Shown here piece by piece: positions 1-7,913 of a DNA stretch of 10,267 bases. A model generated the notes under the pieces. The model was not told the DNA's origin, did no database searches, and saw only the letters and a program-made list of their open reading frames with translations. How positions within the stretch are numbered: position 1 is the stretch's first letter; the number at the start of each line of letters is the position of its first letter. Location: positions 1-10,267 of the forward strand of contig JAATFS010000168.1 in assembly GCA_015655035.1 (NCBI GenBank), written 5' to 3'. The DNA is from Lysobacterales bacterium (GTDB taxonomy: Bacteria; Pseudomonadota; Gammaproteobacteria; Xanthomonadales; Xanthomonadaceae). Made by a program: the position numbers and the translations under genes.

Positions 1-663
1 ACCTCGGTGTCGCACAACATCGGCCTGGTACTGGCGCCGCCGTTTCTCCAAGGCTTGACGATCAGCGTCGATTACACCAGGACACGGATCGACAACACGA
101 TCGGCAGCGTTGAATACCAAGACCTTATCGACGATTTCCCGGATCGGGTCGTGCGCGACGCCAGCGGCAAGATCGTGATGTTGGACACCAGTGGCGTGAA
201 CCTTGCCAGCTCACGTAGCAAGACCATCGACTGGACGGTCGCCTATCACTTGCCCACCGAGCGCTTTGGCCAGTTTTCGTTCAATGCCGGCTACTCGCGT
301 CCGATCAGCACCCAGACCCAGGCCACCGCAACGTCGGTGCCGCTCAATCCAGATCTGCCAAAGCGCGCCAGTGGCTCGCTCGCCTGGCAACAGGGGCCGT
401 TGGGCCTGAGTCTGGCCGCGAACTGGCAGGGTGCATTCGACCTGTATCCAGAGAAGACCGCCGACTTCACCTACCAGGGCTACCTGGAAATCACCCCGCG
501 CGTGGCCTATACCCTGCCGGCCGCGCTGGGCGGGCTGGATGCCTCGTTGTCGATCATTAACCTGTTCGATGACGAACCTTCGCTGCGCGCGGCCGGCAGC
601 GGTAATCTGACCAACGATTATCGCGGCCGGCGCTGGGCGCTGGAACTGAAAAAGTCCTTCTGA
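1..663 (+). CDS. TonB-dependent outer-membrane receptor, C-terminal part (5' end outside window)
   Basis: The reading frame is open from base 1, so this is the last 220 residues of a longer protein; the first in-frame GTG (base 7) is not a credible start. The fragment shows alternating polar/aromatic strands typical of the 22-strand receptor barrel. Near the end it has the box LSIINLFDDEPS, matching the NLFD-x-xP motif in the last strands of TonB-dependent receptors. It ends in KKSF, and a C-terminal Phe is the usual outer-membrane barrel assembly signal. The family imports siderophores, cobalamin, sugars or peptides using TonB energy; the plug and TonB box that could hint at the ligand lie outside the window. 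It lies 101 bp upstream of an SbmA-like transporter, but terminator-like hairpins sit between them, so they may be functionally linked without sharing one full transcript. Family call is secure; the ligand is unknown. Confidence 0.9.
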   Translation, partial: TSVSHNIGLVLAPPFLQGLTISVDYTRTRIDNTIGSVEYQDLIDDFPDRVVRDASGKIVMLDTSGVNLASSRSKTIDWTVAYHLPTERFGQFSFNAGYSRPISTQTQATATSVPLNPDLPKRASGSLAWQQGPLGLSLAANWQGAFDLYPEKTADFTYQGYLEITPRVAYTLPAALGGLDASLSIINLFDDEPSLRAAGSGNLTNDYRGRRWALELKKSF

Positions 664-676
664 GTTCGATGCTGTG

Positions 677-697
677 GCGCGGGTAGCCATCCCGCGC
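677..697 (+). other. GC-rich hairpin just after the receptor stop codon
   Basis: GCGCGGG (677-683) and CCCGCGC (691-697) form a perfect 7-bp stem with a 7-nt loop, 13 nt after the receptor stop. No T tract follows directly. It sits immediately upstream of the stronger hairpin at 705-731 and may stabilise the 3' end of the receptor mRNA. Confidence 0.45.
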
Positions 698-704
698 AGC
701 CAGC

Positions 705-740
705 GGCCGGCTGCGCAGTGCGCGGCCGGCCTTTCCGTTT
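705..740 (+). terminator. Probable intrinsic terminator or attenuator between receptor and ABC gene
   Basis: Bases 705-716 pair with 720-731 to give a 12-bp stem with one T-G wobble (712/724) and an AGT triloop. The outer arms are GGCCGGC and GCCGGCC. The stem is followed by TTTCCGTTT, a broken T tract, so termination may be partial. Only 33 bp remain between the stem and the ABC start codon, too little for an obvious separate promoter. The ABC gene is therefore either transcribed by read-through or from a promoter inside the receptor gene. Confidence 0.5.
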
Positions 741-764
741 ACTGTTTCGCGAGAACCTCCCTAC

Positions 765-2477
765 ATGCATGTGCGCAAGCCGAAGGCCGCCCGGCCTTCC
801 TACTGGCAGATCATTCTTCCCTTCTGGCGGTCCGAGCAGAAATGGATGGCACTGGCGATGCTGGCATTGGTGATCTGCATCGGCTTCAGTCTTACATGGC
901 TCTGGCTGCAATCCAACCGCCTGAATGGCGAGGTGGTCGATGCGACGGTTGGGCGGAACTGGCAATTGTTGTGGCCGGTGCTTCTGGCATCGGTGGCAGT
1001 CGCCGTGGCGAACTCGGCCGTGAGCTATATAAAGGTAGTGGTGCTCGAATTGTTGAAGCTGCGCTGGCGCACCTGGATGACCCATCGCTACCTACAGGCG
1101 TGGACGCTTCGCGTCACCTACTACGATGTCGAACGCGAGCAGCGCGTCGATAATACCGATCAGCGCATTGCCGAGGATGTCGCCCGCTTCGTCGAGATGA
1201 CGCTTGATTTTGTCGTGAACCTGATTTACGTGGTTAGCAGCACCATCACGTTCACGGTGGTGCTGTGGAAATTGGGGGGGGCGCTTACGTTGGAATTGGC
1301 AGAGCTTAAATTCTCGATTCCGGGCTACCAGGTGTGGCTCGTCTATGCTTATTCGATCAGCGTGGTTCTGGTTACCCATTACTTCGGTCGCCAGCTGATT
1401 GGATTGCTCAATCACCGTCAGAGTGTCGAGGCAAACTTCCGCTTCCTCGGTATGCAGTTGCGCGAAAATGCTGAACAAATCGCCTTCTACAACGGCGGGC
1501 GGCGCGAAGCGGAGCGTATGAAGGAAAGTTTCGAGAAGGTCCGCAAGAACAAGGTCGCCATTATCTGGCGTACCTTCAAGGTGTCGTTGGTCCGCGATGG
1601 ATATATGGACCTTTTCAAGATTCTGCCTACTCTGGCCTCCCTGCCGCGTTATCTGGCAGGCGCCATCAGCCTGGGCGACATGACCCGAATCGTCGGTGCA
1701 TTCGATGCGGTCAAGCAATCGCTCAGCTGGTTCGTGCAAGCTTATATTGGTTTCGTCGAATGGGTGGCGATCGGTAATCGCCTGTGCGAACTTTCGGCGG
1801 CACTACACGCACCGCGTGGGAAATACGACGATATCAGGGTAGAGCGACGCACCCAGACGCAGGTTGCCGCATCCTCGTTGTATTTACGTCGCCCAGAAGG
1901 GACCCCGCTGGCGCATCTCGCGCCGCTGCGCATAGAAGCCGGTGAGCGCTGGCTGCTGCGCGGGCGTTCGGGTAGTGGTAAGAGCACCATGCTGCGCGCC
2001 CTGGCCGGGTTATGGCCGCATGGACAGGGGGAGGTGACACTGCCGCGGGAGGCCACGTTGATGTTCCTGCCGCAGCGCAGCTACATACCTGCCGGCACGT
2101 TGAAGGCCGCATTGTGCTATCCGTCGGAGCCGCAAACCTTTCTCGATACAGACTGCCAAGAAGTGTTGAGTGCCTGCCGTCTGGAGTCCTACATTGACGC
2201 GCTGGGCGACGAGGACCGTTGGCAGACGCGTCTGTCCGGCGGCGAGCAGCAACGCCTGGCCGTCGCCCGAGCGCTGCTGCACCGGCCAGAGTTTCTGTTC
2301 CTGGACGAGGCCACTAGCGCGCTGGACCCAGCCACTGAGCAGGCGTTGTATGTGGCCTTGCGCGAACGACTGCCACGCACGGCGCTCGTCAGCGTCGCAC
2401 ACCGCCAACAACTAGAGGCCTTCCACGAGCATATTTTCGAGATCGGTGATCCGGTAGCGGAAAATATCGTGGCCTAG
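765..2477 (+). CDS. SbmA/BacA/YddA-type ABC transporter, fused permease-ATPase
   Basis: This 570-aa half-transporter has its membrane domain first and its ATPase second. Hydrophobic helices are visible at about 28-50, 68-90, 145-170 and 188-207. The family signature NTDQRIAED lies at 130-138 and the cytoplasmic motif RENAEQIAFYNGG at 233-245; both are typical of the SbmA_BacA/ABCD-like transmembrane family. The ATPase is complete: Walker A GRSGSGKST (400-408), signature LSGGEQQR (490-497), Walker B FLFLDE with D514/E515, and switch H546. Length fits E. coli YddA (about 560 aa). Known relatives move peptides, peptide antibiotics, bleomycin or cobalamin (SbmA, BacA, Rv1819c), mostly as importers. 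Direction and substrate here are inferred. The ATG at 765 is preceded only by a weak GAGA, so initiation may be poor or coupled. The gene holds a G8 run (1274-1281) and rare ATA/TTA codons. Family is secure; substrate unknown. Confidence 0.92.
   Translation: MHVRKPKAARPSYWQIILPFWRSEQKWMALAMLALVICIGFSLTWLWLQSNRLNGEVVDATVGRNWQLLWPVLLASVAVAVANSAVSYIKVVVLELLKLRWRTWMTHRYLQAWTLRVTYYDVEREQRVDNTDQRIAEDVARFVEMTLDFVVNLIYVVSSTITFTVVLWKLGGALTLELAELKFSIPGYQVWLVYAYSISVVLVTHYFGRQLIGLLNHRQSVEANFRFLGMQLRENAEQIAFYNGGRREAERMKESFEKVRKNKVAIIWRTFKVSLVRDGYMDLFKILPTLASLPRYLAGAISLGDMTRIVGAFDAVKQSLSWFVQAYIGFVEWVAIGNRLCELSAALHAPRGKYDDIRVERRTQTQVAASSLYLRRPEGTPLAHLAPLRIEAGERWLLRGRSGSGKSTMLRALAGLWPHGQGEVTLPREATLMFLPQRSYIPAGTLKAALCYPSEPQTFLDTDCQEVLSACRLESYIDALGDEDRWQTRLSGGEQQRLAVARALLHRPEFLFLDEATSALDPATEQALYVALRERLPRTALVSVAHRQQLEAFHEHIFEIGDPVAENIVA
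1274..1281 (+). repeat. Homopolymeric G8 tract inside the ABC transporter gene
   Basis: Eight consecutive G bases cover codons 170-173 (Leu-Gly-Gly-Ala) in the loop after the third predicted membrane helix. Any single-base slip would shift the frame before the ATPase domain. Runs of this length can act as contingency tracts, though eight is at the low end. It may equally be chance. Confidence 0.9.
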
Positions 2478-2479
2478 AC

Positions 2480-2507
2480 TTTTTTTTGGCGTGCATCCAC
2501 GCAGGAG
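2480..2507 (+). promoter_or_regulatory. T8 tract, small hairpin and Shine-Dalgarno ahead of the 22-codon ORF
   Basis: Just after the ABC stop (2475-2477) lies a T8 run (2480-2487). A perfect 5-bp hairpin follows, GCGTG (2489-2493) with CACGC (2498-2502) and loop CATC, and then AGGAG at 2503-2507, five bases before ATG 2513. The hairpin abuts the ribosome site and could affect its accessibility. No stem precedes the T tract, so it is not a classical terminator. This AT-rich patch stands out from its surroundings. Confidence 0.4.
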
Positions 2508-2512
2508 CAGTC

Positions 2513-2581
2513 ATGTCCGCTCGCGCTTCAAGCGTCTTGAGTACTGCATTGCATTCACTGAAATTCACTTGGCAGCAATAG
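2513..2581 (+). CDS. Possible 22-aa peptide (mini-gene or leader peptide) upstream of thioredoxin
   Basis: An ATG with a near-ideal Shine-Dalgarno (AGGAG, 5-nt spacer) opens 22 codons ending in TAG at 2579-2581. The peptide starts MSARASSVLSTAL and ends HSLKFTWQQ: basic and Ser/Ala-rich at first, aromatic/Gln-rich at the end, with no Cys. The A and first GG of the thioredoxin gene's own AGGAG overlap or adjoin this stop codon, which suggests coupling or a regulatory leader. In a group with an SbmA-like transporter and a peptidase it could be a peptide precursor. However, I recognise no precursor family, no leader-cleavage motif and no modifying enzyme. The ORF is short enough to occur by chance; the quality of the SD is the main support. 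Confidence 0.4.
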   Translation: MSARASSVLSTALHSLKFTWQQ

Positions 2582-2584
2582 GAG
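2580..2584 (+). promoter_or_regulatory. Shine-Dalgarno that sets the GTG start of the thioredoxin gene
   Basis: AGGAG sits six bases before GTG 2591. This supports the GTG start, from which the protein aligns end to end with E. coli thioredoxin 1. The site overlaps the TAG stop of the preceding 22-codon ORF, so ribosomes finishing that ORF would end on this site. Confidence 0.75.
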
Positions 2585-2590
2585 TTTATT

Positions 2591-2923
2591 GTGGCAGATC
2601 ACATTTATTCTCTCGATGACGGTATGTTTGAGCAGCAGGTACTGCAGGCGAAGGGCCCGGTGCTGGTCGACTTCTGGGCCGAGTGGTGTGGACCGTGCAA
2701 GCAGTTATTGCCGATTCTTGATGACGTGGCCGAGCAGTACGCCGGCGAGGTGGCCGTGTGCAAGATAAATGCCGACGACAACCCGCTCAGCGCCGCGCGC
2801 TTCAATGTGCGTTGTCTGCCGACGATGATTCTGTTTGTCGATGGCGTGGAGAAAGAACGCCTTCTTGGTGCCGCGTCAAAGACCCGCATCGCGGCCTTGC
2901 TCGATCGTCAACTGGAATCTTAA
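2591..2923 (+). CDS. Thioredoxin (small, single domain, cytoplasmic)
   Basis: This 110-aa protein has no signal peptide and shows the full thioredoxin fold pattern. The active site is WCGPC at 32-36 (C33, C36), preceded by VDFWAE. The buried Asp is D27, and the cis-proline is P77 in RCLPT. Length and register match E. coli TrxA (109 aa). It would reduce protein or peptide disulfides using thioredoxin reductase, which is not in this window. Two extra cysteines are unusual for a bacterial TrxA: C57, and C75 two residues before the cis-proline, where E. coli has Gly. Human thioredoxin has a Cys at the equivalent place (C73). The start is GTG with a strong SD. The stop overlaps the next ATG (TAATG), implying coupled synthesis with the S9 fusion protein. 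It is probably a pathway-specific thioredoxin and not the main cellular one. Confidence 0.92.
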   Translation: MADHIYSLDDGMFEQQVLQAKGPVLVDFWAEWCGPCKQLLPILDDVAEQYAGEVAVCKINADDNPLSAARFNVRCLPTMILFVDGVEKERLLGAASKTRIAALLDRQLES

Positions 2924-5709
2924 TGGCTGCGCTCGCTTATCACTGCGACCCCTACCGTAAACGTCAGGTCGTCCAGCGCTTGCATGCGCTGCAACAGGTC
3001 GGCATCTGGGTCGCTCGACCGATTCACTGGAACGGCGAGGCCGGCAGTCTGGTGGGAAGCCTGCTGCAGGGCGAAGATCTGGACGAATGGGAGCGCCGTT
3101 TCGGGTTGCCGAAATGGCTGGCGCTTGTGCTGGACGGAATGCTCGCTAACGCGCCGGACGTGAAGCGAGGCGTGGCGTGCGGCATCGAATTGCTGGAGTC
3201 CATTTCGGTTGGAGCGCGGCTGAGCGGTGTCGGCAGCCATTGCGTGCTGGAATTGCTGGAAGGCGATAGATGCGGCCTTACAACATTGCGGCAGGTAGGC
3301 CCGCTGGCTTCCACGCTGCATCAAGTGGCCGCGCTGCACCGCGACCTTCTGAACGGTCACGAGATTGCGCCGGTGCAATGGCGGCGTGTGCGCGCCGCCG
3401 CGGTGTCGCTGACCGACACCTTGGACGAGAACAGCCTGGAAGCGCGGATCGGTACCTGTATCGAAGCGGCGGCCTGGGATGCGGCCAGCTCGCGCACGCT
3501 GGTGTCCGATGTACTGCGTACCTGGATCTGGGCGATGAGCGCATCGGCCGAGCAATCCAGCGGGTGGGGTCCCGCTGACGATGAACGAATCAAGACCTTG
3601 CTAGCCAGCCTGCACGCGCAGGCCAAAGTCGAGGCAACGGACCCGAATGCCCACATCGATGTGTTCAAGCTGTTGGAGCGAGTTTATCCAGACGACGCCG
3701 CGCGGCTGCGGGCGAATATCGCAGGTCAGCACGAGCGCCGCGCCGCGCAATGGCAGCGCGCGGCGGATGTATTGCGGGGGGCCTTTGCAGTGGACCTAGT
3801 GCCTCTTATACCGCGCGCGCATCTGTTCGCGAATCCTGCCCGCGCCGCTATTAGCATCAGCCCCGATGGGCAGTGGCTGGCGTGGCTGGCCAATGATAGC
3901 GGGGTGATGAATATATGGGCTGCGCCTCGCGACCAGCCTGAAGACGCGCGCCAGTTGACATTCGACCGACATCGTGGGATAGGCGGCTTCAGCTGGGTGT
4001 ATTTACCCGGTCTTTTGCTGTATTCGCAGGATCGCGATGGTGACGAAAATTGGCGCCTGTTCGGAGTGGAGGTGGCTAGCGCACGGGTGCGCGAGCTGGT
4101 GGCAGTCAAGCCTGGCGTGCGTGTGGGCATTCATAGCACCAGCCGGATGCGGCGCGAGGAACTACTGGTTACCTTGAACCAGCGTGATCCGCGCTACCCG
4201 GATCTGTACCTGCTGGACCTGGAAAGCGGTGCGCTGACGCTGCACGAGCTGAATCCGGGTCTGGGCGGTTACCTGGTCGATGACGCCTACAACGTGCGCC
4301 TGGCCTGGCGCAGTACCGCTGCCGGTGGCAGCGACATCCTGCGGCGCGACGAACACGGGCAATGGCAGCCATGGATCGCGCTTTCGGCCGATGACGCGCG
4401 CAGCTCGGGCCCGACGCACTTCAGTGCCGACGGCCGCACGCTGTACTTCCGCGATAGCCGTGGCCGCGATACCGCCGCGCTGGTGGCCATCGATGTCGAT
4501 AGCGGCGCGTTGACCGTGCTGGCCGAGGATTCGCGCGCCGATATCGGTAGCATGATCGTCGATCGCCGCGATTACCGGCCGTTGGCCTATGCGGTGAGCC
4601 ACGAACGCTATCGGCTGCATCTGTGTGACGACACGATCCGCGCCGATGTCGATTTTCTTGATGCCGAGGGCATCGGTGAATGGAACCTGGGCAGCCGCAC
4701 CGAGGACGACACTGTGTGGTTGGTTGCGGCCTCGTCGGACCTGCATCCGGGCAGCGCCTACCTGTACGATCGTCAGGCGCGTACGTTGGGCAAGCTGTTC
4801 GACGTTCGCCCACAACTGGCCGATGCCCCCTTGGCGCCGATGCACTCCACCGTTATCCGTGCCCGCGATGGCCTGGAGCTGGTGTCCTATCTCAGCGTCC
4901 CGGTCGATGCCGATGCCGGCGATCTGCGCACCCACCGCCCGGTGCCGCTGGTGCTGCTGGTTCACGGTGGGCCGTGGTCGCGCGATGGCTTCGGCTACAA
5001 CGCCATGCACCAATGGCTGGCCAATCGCGGCTACGCGGTGCTGTCGGTGAACTTCCGTGGTTCCACCGGCTTCGGCAAGACCTTCCTCGATGCCGGCAAT
5101 GGCGAATGGGGGCGGAAGATGGACGAAGACCTGGAGGATGCGGTGCAGTGGGCGATCGAGCGCGGCATTGCCGACCCTGCGAAGCTGGCGATCTTCGGCG
5201 GCAGCTACGGTGGCTACGCGGTGCTGTCGGCATTGACCCGCTATCCGGACCGCTATGCCTGTGGCATCGACGTGGTCGGCCCCTCCAACCTGGAGACCTT
5301 GCTGGCCTCGATCCCGCCGTACTGGGAAGCGGCCCGCGCGATGCAGTACCGGGCCATCGGCAATCCCGACACCGCAGAGGGCCTGGCGCTGCTGCGCGAG
5401 CGCTCGCCGCTGCACCGCGCCGCGGCGATCCGCGCACCGCTGCTGATCGCCCAGGGCGCCAACGACCCGCGGGTGAAGCAGGCCGAATCCGAGCAGATGG
5501 TGCAGGCCTTGCGCGCCAACGGCATTGCCGTGGACTACGCGCTGTATGCGGACGAGGGCCACGGTTTCGTGCGCGAGCCCAACCGGATGTCGTTCTACGC
5601 GCAGGTGGAGGCGTTCCTGGCGCGGCACCTGGGCGGGCGCCAGGAGCCTGCGCCGGCCGGCGGCTTCCCCGGCAGTACGCTGCAACTGCAATCGGGCCGG
5701 CCGGAATAG
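2923..5709 (+). CDS. S9 prolyl-oligopeptidase-family serine peptidase with unrecognised N-terminal domain (928 aa)
   Basis: The start is ATG 2923, overlapping the thioredoxin stop; an in-frame ATG at 2758 would lie inside thioredoxin. Residues 1 to about 290 match no family I recognise: a mostly helical, Leu/Ala-rich region with several Cys and no signal peptide. From about 296 (IPRAHLF) it follows standard S9 enzymes, with a beta-propeller to about 630 containing ISPDGQWLAWLA, then an alpha/beta hydrolase. The catalytic set is intact: HGGPW at 681-685, nucleophile S761 in GGSYGGY, D848 in NDPRVKQAES, and H880 in DEGHGF. The family cleaves short peptides, often as dipeptidyl or acylaminoacyl peptidases. 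Xanthomonad S9 relatives, as I recall them, begin with an export signal and then this LIPR region, so the N-domain here replaces the signal and would keep the enzyme in the cytoplasm. ATA codons (296, 331, 353) and TTA (361) occur, but neither appears after base 4200, suggesting a mosaic gene. Peptidase call is secure; the N-domain role is unknown. Confidence 0.92.
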   Translation: MAALAYHCDPYRKRQVVQRLHALQQVGIWVARPIHWNGEAGSLVGSLLQGEDLDEWERRFGLPKWLALVLDGMLANAPDVKRGVACGIELLESISVGARLSGVGSHCVLELLEGDRCGLTTLRQVGPLASTLHQVAALHRDLLNGHEIAPVQWRRVRAAAVSLTDTLDENSLEARIGTCIEAAAWDAASSRTLVSDVLRTWIWAMSASAEQSSGWGPADDERIKTLLASLHAQAKVEATDPNAHIDVFKLLERVYPDDAARLRANIAGQHERRAAQWQRAADVLRGAFAVDLVPLIPRAHLFANPARAAISISPDGQWLAWLANDSGVMNIWAAPRDQPEDARQLTFDRHRGIGGFSWVYLPGLLLYSQDRDGDENWRLFGVEVASARVRELVAVKPGVRVGIHSTSRMRREELLVTLNQRDPRYPDLYLLDLESGALTLHELNPGLGGYLVDDAYNVRLAWRSTAAGGSDILRRDEHGQWQPWIALSADDARSSGPTHFSADGRTLYFRDSRGRDTAALVAIDVDSGALTVLAEDSRADIGSMIVDRRDYRPLAYAVSHERYRLHLCDDTIRADVDFLDAEGIGEWNLGSRTEDDTVWLVAASSDLHPGSAYLYDRQARTLGKLFDVRPQLADAPLAPMHSTVIRARDGLELVSYLSVPVDADAGDLRTHRPVPLVLLVHGGPWSRDGFGYNAMHQWLANRGYAVLSVNFRGSTGFGKTFLDAGNGEWGRKMDEDLEDAVQWAIERGIADPAKLAIFGGSYGGYAVLSALTRYPDRYACGIDVVGPSNLETLLASIPPYWEAARAMQYRAIGNPDTAEGLALLRERSPLHRAAAIRAPLLIAQGANDPRVKQAESEQMVQALRANGIAVDYALYADEGHGFVREPNRMSFYAQVEAFLARHLGGRQEPAPAGGFPGSTLQLQSGRPE

Positions 5710-5718
5710 TCCGGCCCG
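5693..5718 (+). terminator. GC hairpin across the S9 stop codon (possible weak terminator)
   Basis: CGGGCCGG (5693-5700) pairs with CCGGCCCG (5711-5718), an 8-bp perfect stem with a 10-nt loop that contains the TAG stop. No T tract follows, so it may only slow ribosomes, protect the 3' end or aid termination by another route. Confidence 0.3.
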
Positions 5719-5731
5719 GCAGCGCGGCATA

Positions 5732-5760
5732 TTGTCCTGGGGCGCCATCGTCCCGATATC
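5732..5760 (+). promoter_or_regulatory. Possible sigma-70-type promoter for oligopeptidase A
   Basis: TTGTCC (5732-5737) and GATATC (5755-5760) are separated by exactly 17 bp, 32 bp before the ATG at 5792. They match four and three of six consensus bases. The location after a hairpin and in the only gap (82 bp) before the gene fits a separate promoter. A ribosome site GAAGAG (5778-5783) follows, eight bases from the start. Confidence 0.3.
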
Positions 5761-5791
5761 CTTGTCACCCCGTCGCCGAAGAGTCCCGACC

Positions 5792-7822
<2,031 letters not shown>

Positions 7823-7850
7823 ACAAAACACGCCGGCCACCCGCCTGGGC

Positions 7851-7856
7851 TATATG
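7851..7856 (+). promoter_or_regulatory. TATATG -10-like element upstream of the SH3b gene
   Basis: TATATG lies in the 91-bp gap between oligopeptidase A and the SH3b gene, in the context GGGCTATATGCTT. No good -35 is spaced 17 bp upstream. A very similar CCCGATATGCTT precedes the cysteine-synthase gene, which is the main reason to note it. Confidence 0.22.
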
Positions 7857-7861
7857 CTTGA

Positions 7862-7886
7862 CCTCGTGGGAACGGCCCCCACGGGG
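7862..7886 (+). promoter_or_regulatory. Hairpin in the 5' leader of the SH3b gene
   Basis: Bases 7862-7870 pair with 7878-7886 (9 bp, one T-G wobble at 7864/7884) around a 7-nt loop, ending 13 nt before the AGGAG ribosome site (7900-7904). No T tract follows. It could be a leader structure or a remnant of the 3' end of the oligopeptidase transcript. Confidence 0.3.
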
Positions 7887-7913
7887 CGAGTGCCGCCACA
7901 GGAGAAGCGCGAG

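Noticed and set aside
746..770. TTCGC half-site resembling a plant-inducible promoter box
   Set aside because: The second TTCGC expected 15 bp further on is absent (TGCAT is there).
2758..2922. Longer start for the S9 fusion protein at ATG 2758
   Set aside because: These 55 codons lie wholly inside the thioredoxin gene in another frame. The TAATG overlap at 2921-2925 gives a natural start.
765..5709. Classical lasso-peptide or other known RiPP gene cluster
   Set aside because: No asparagine-synthetase-like cyclase, leader peptidase, radical SAM enzyme or recognition-element protein is visible. The S9 enzyme looks like a general dipeptidyl/acylaminoacyl type. Genes left of the window could change this view.
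5525..5791. Upstream extension of the oligopeptidase A frame
   Set aside because: It overlaps the catalytic end of the S9 gene and adds Arg/Ser-rich residues unlike the family. ATG 5792 yields the standard N-terminus and has a ribosome site.
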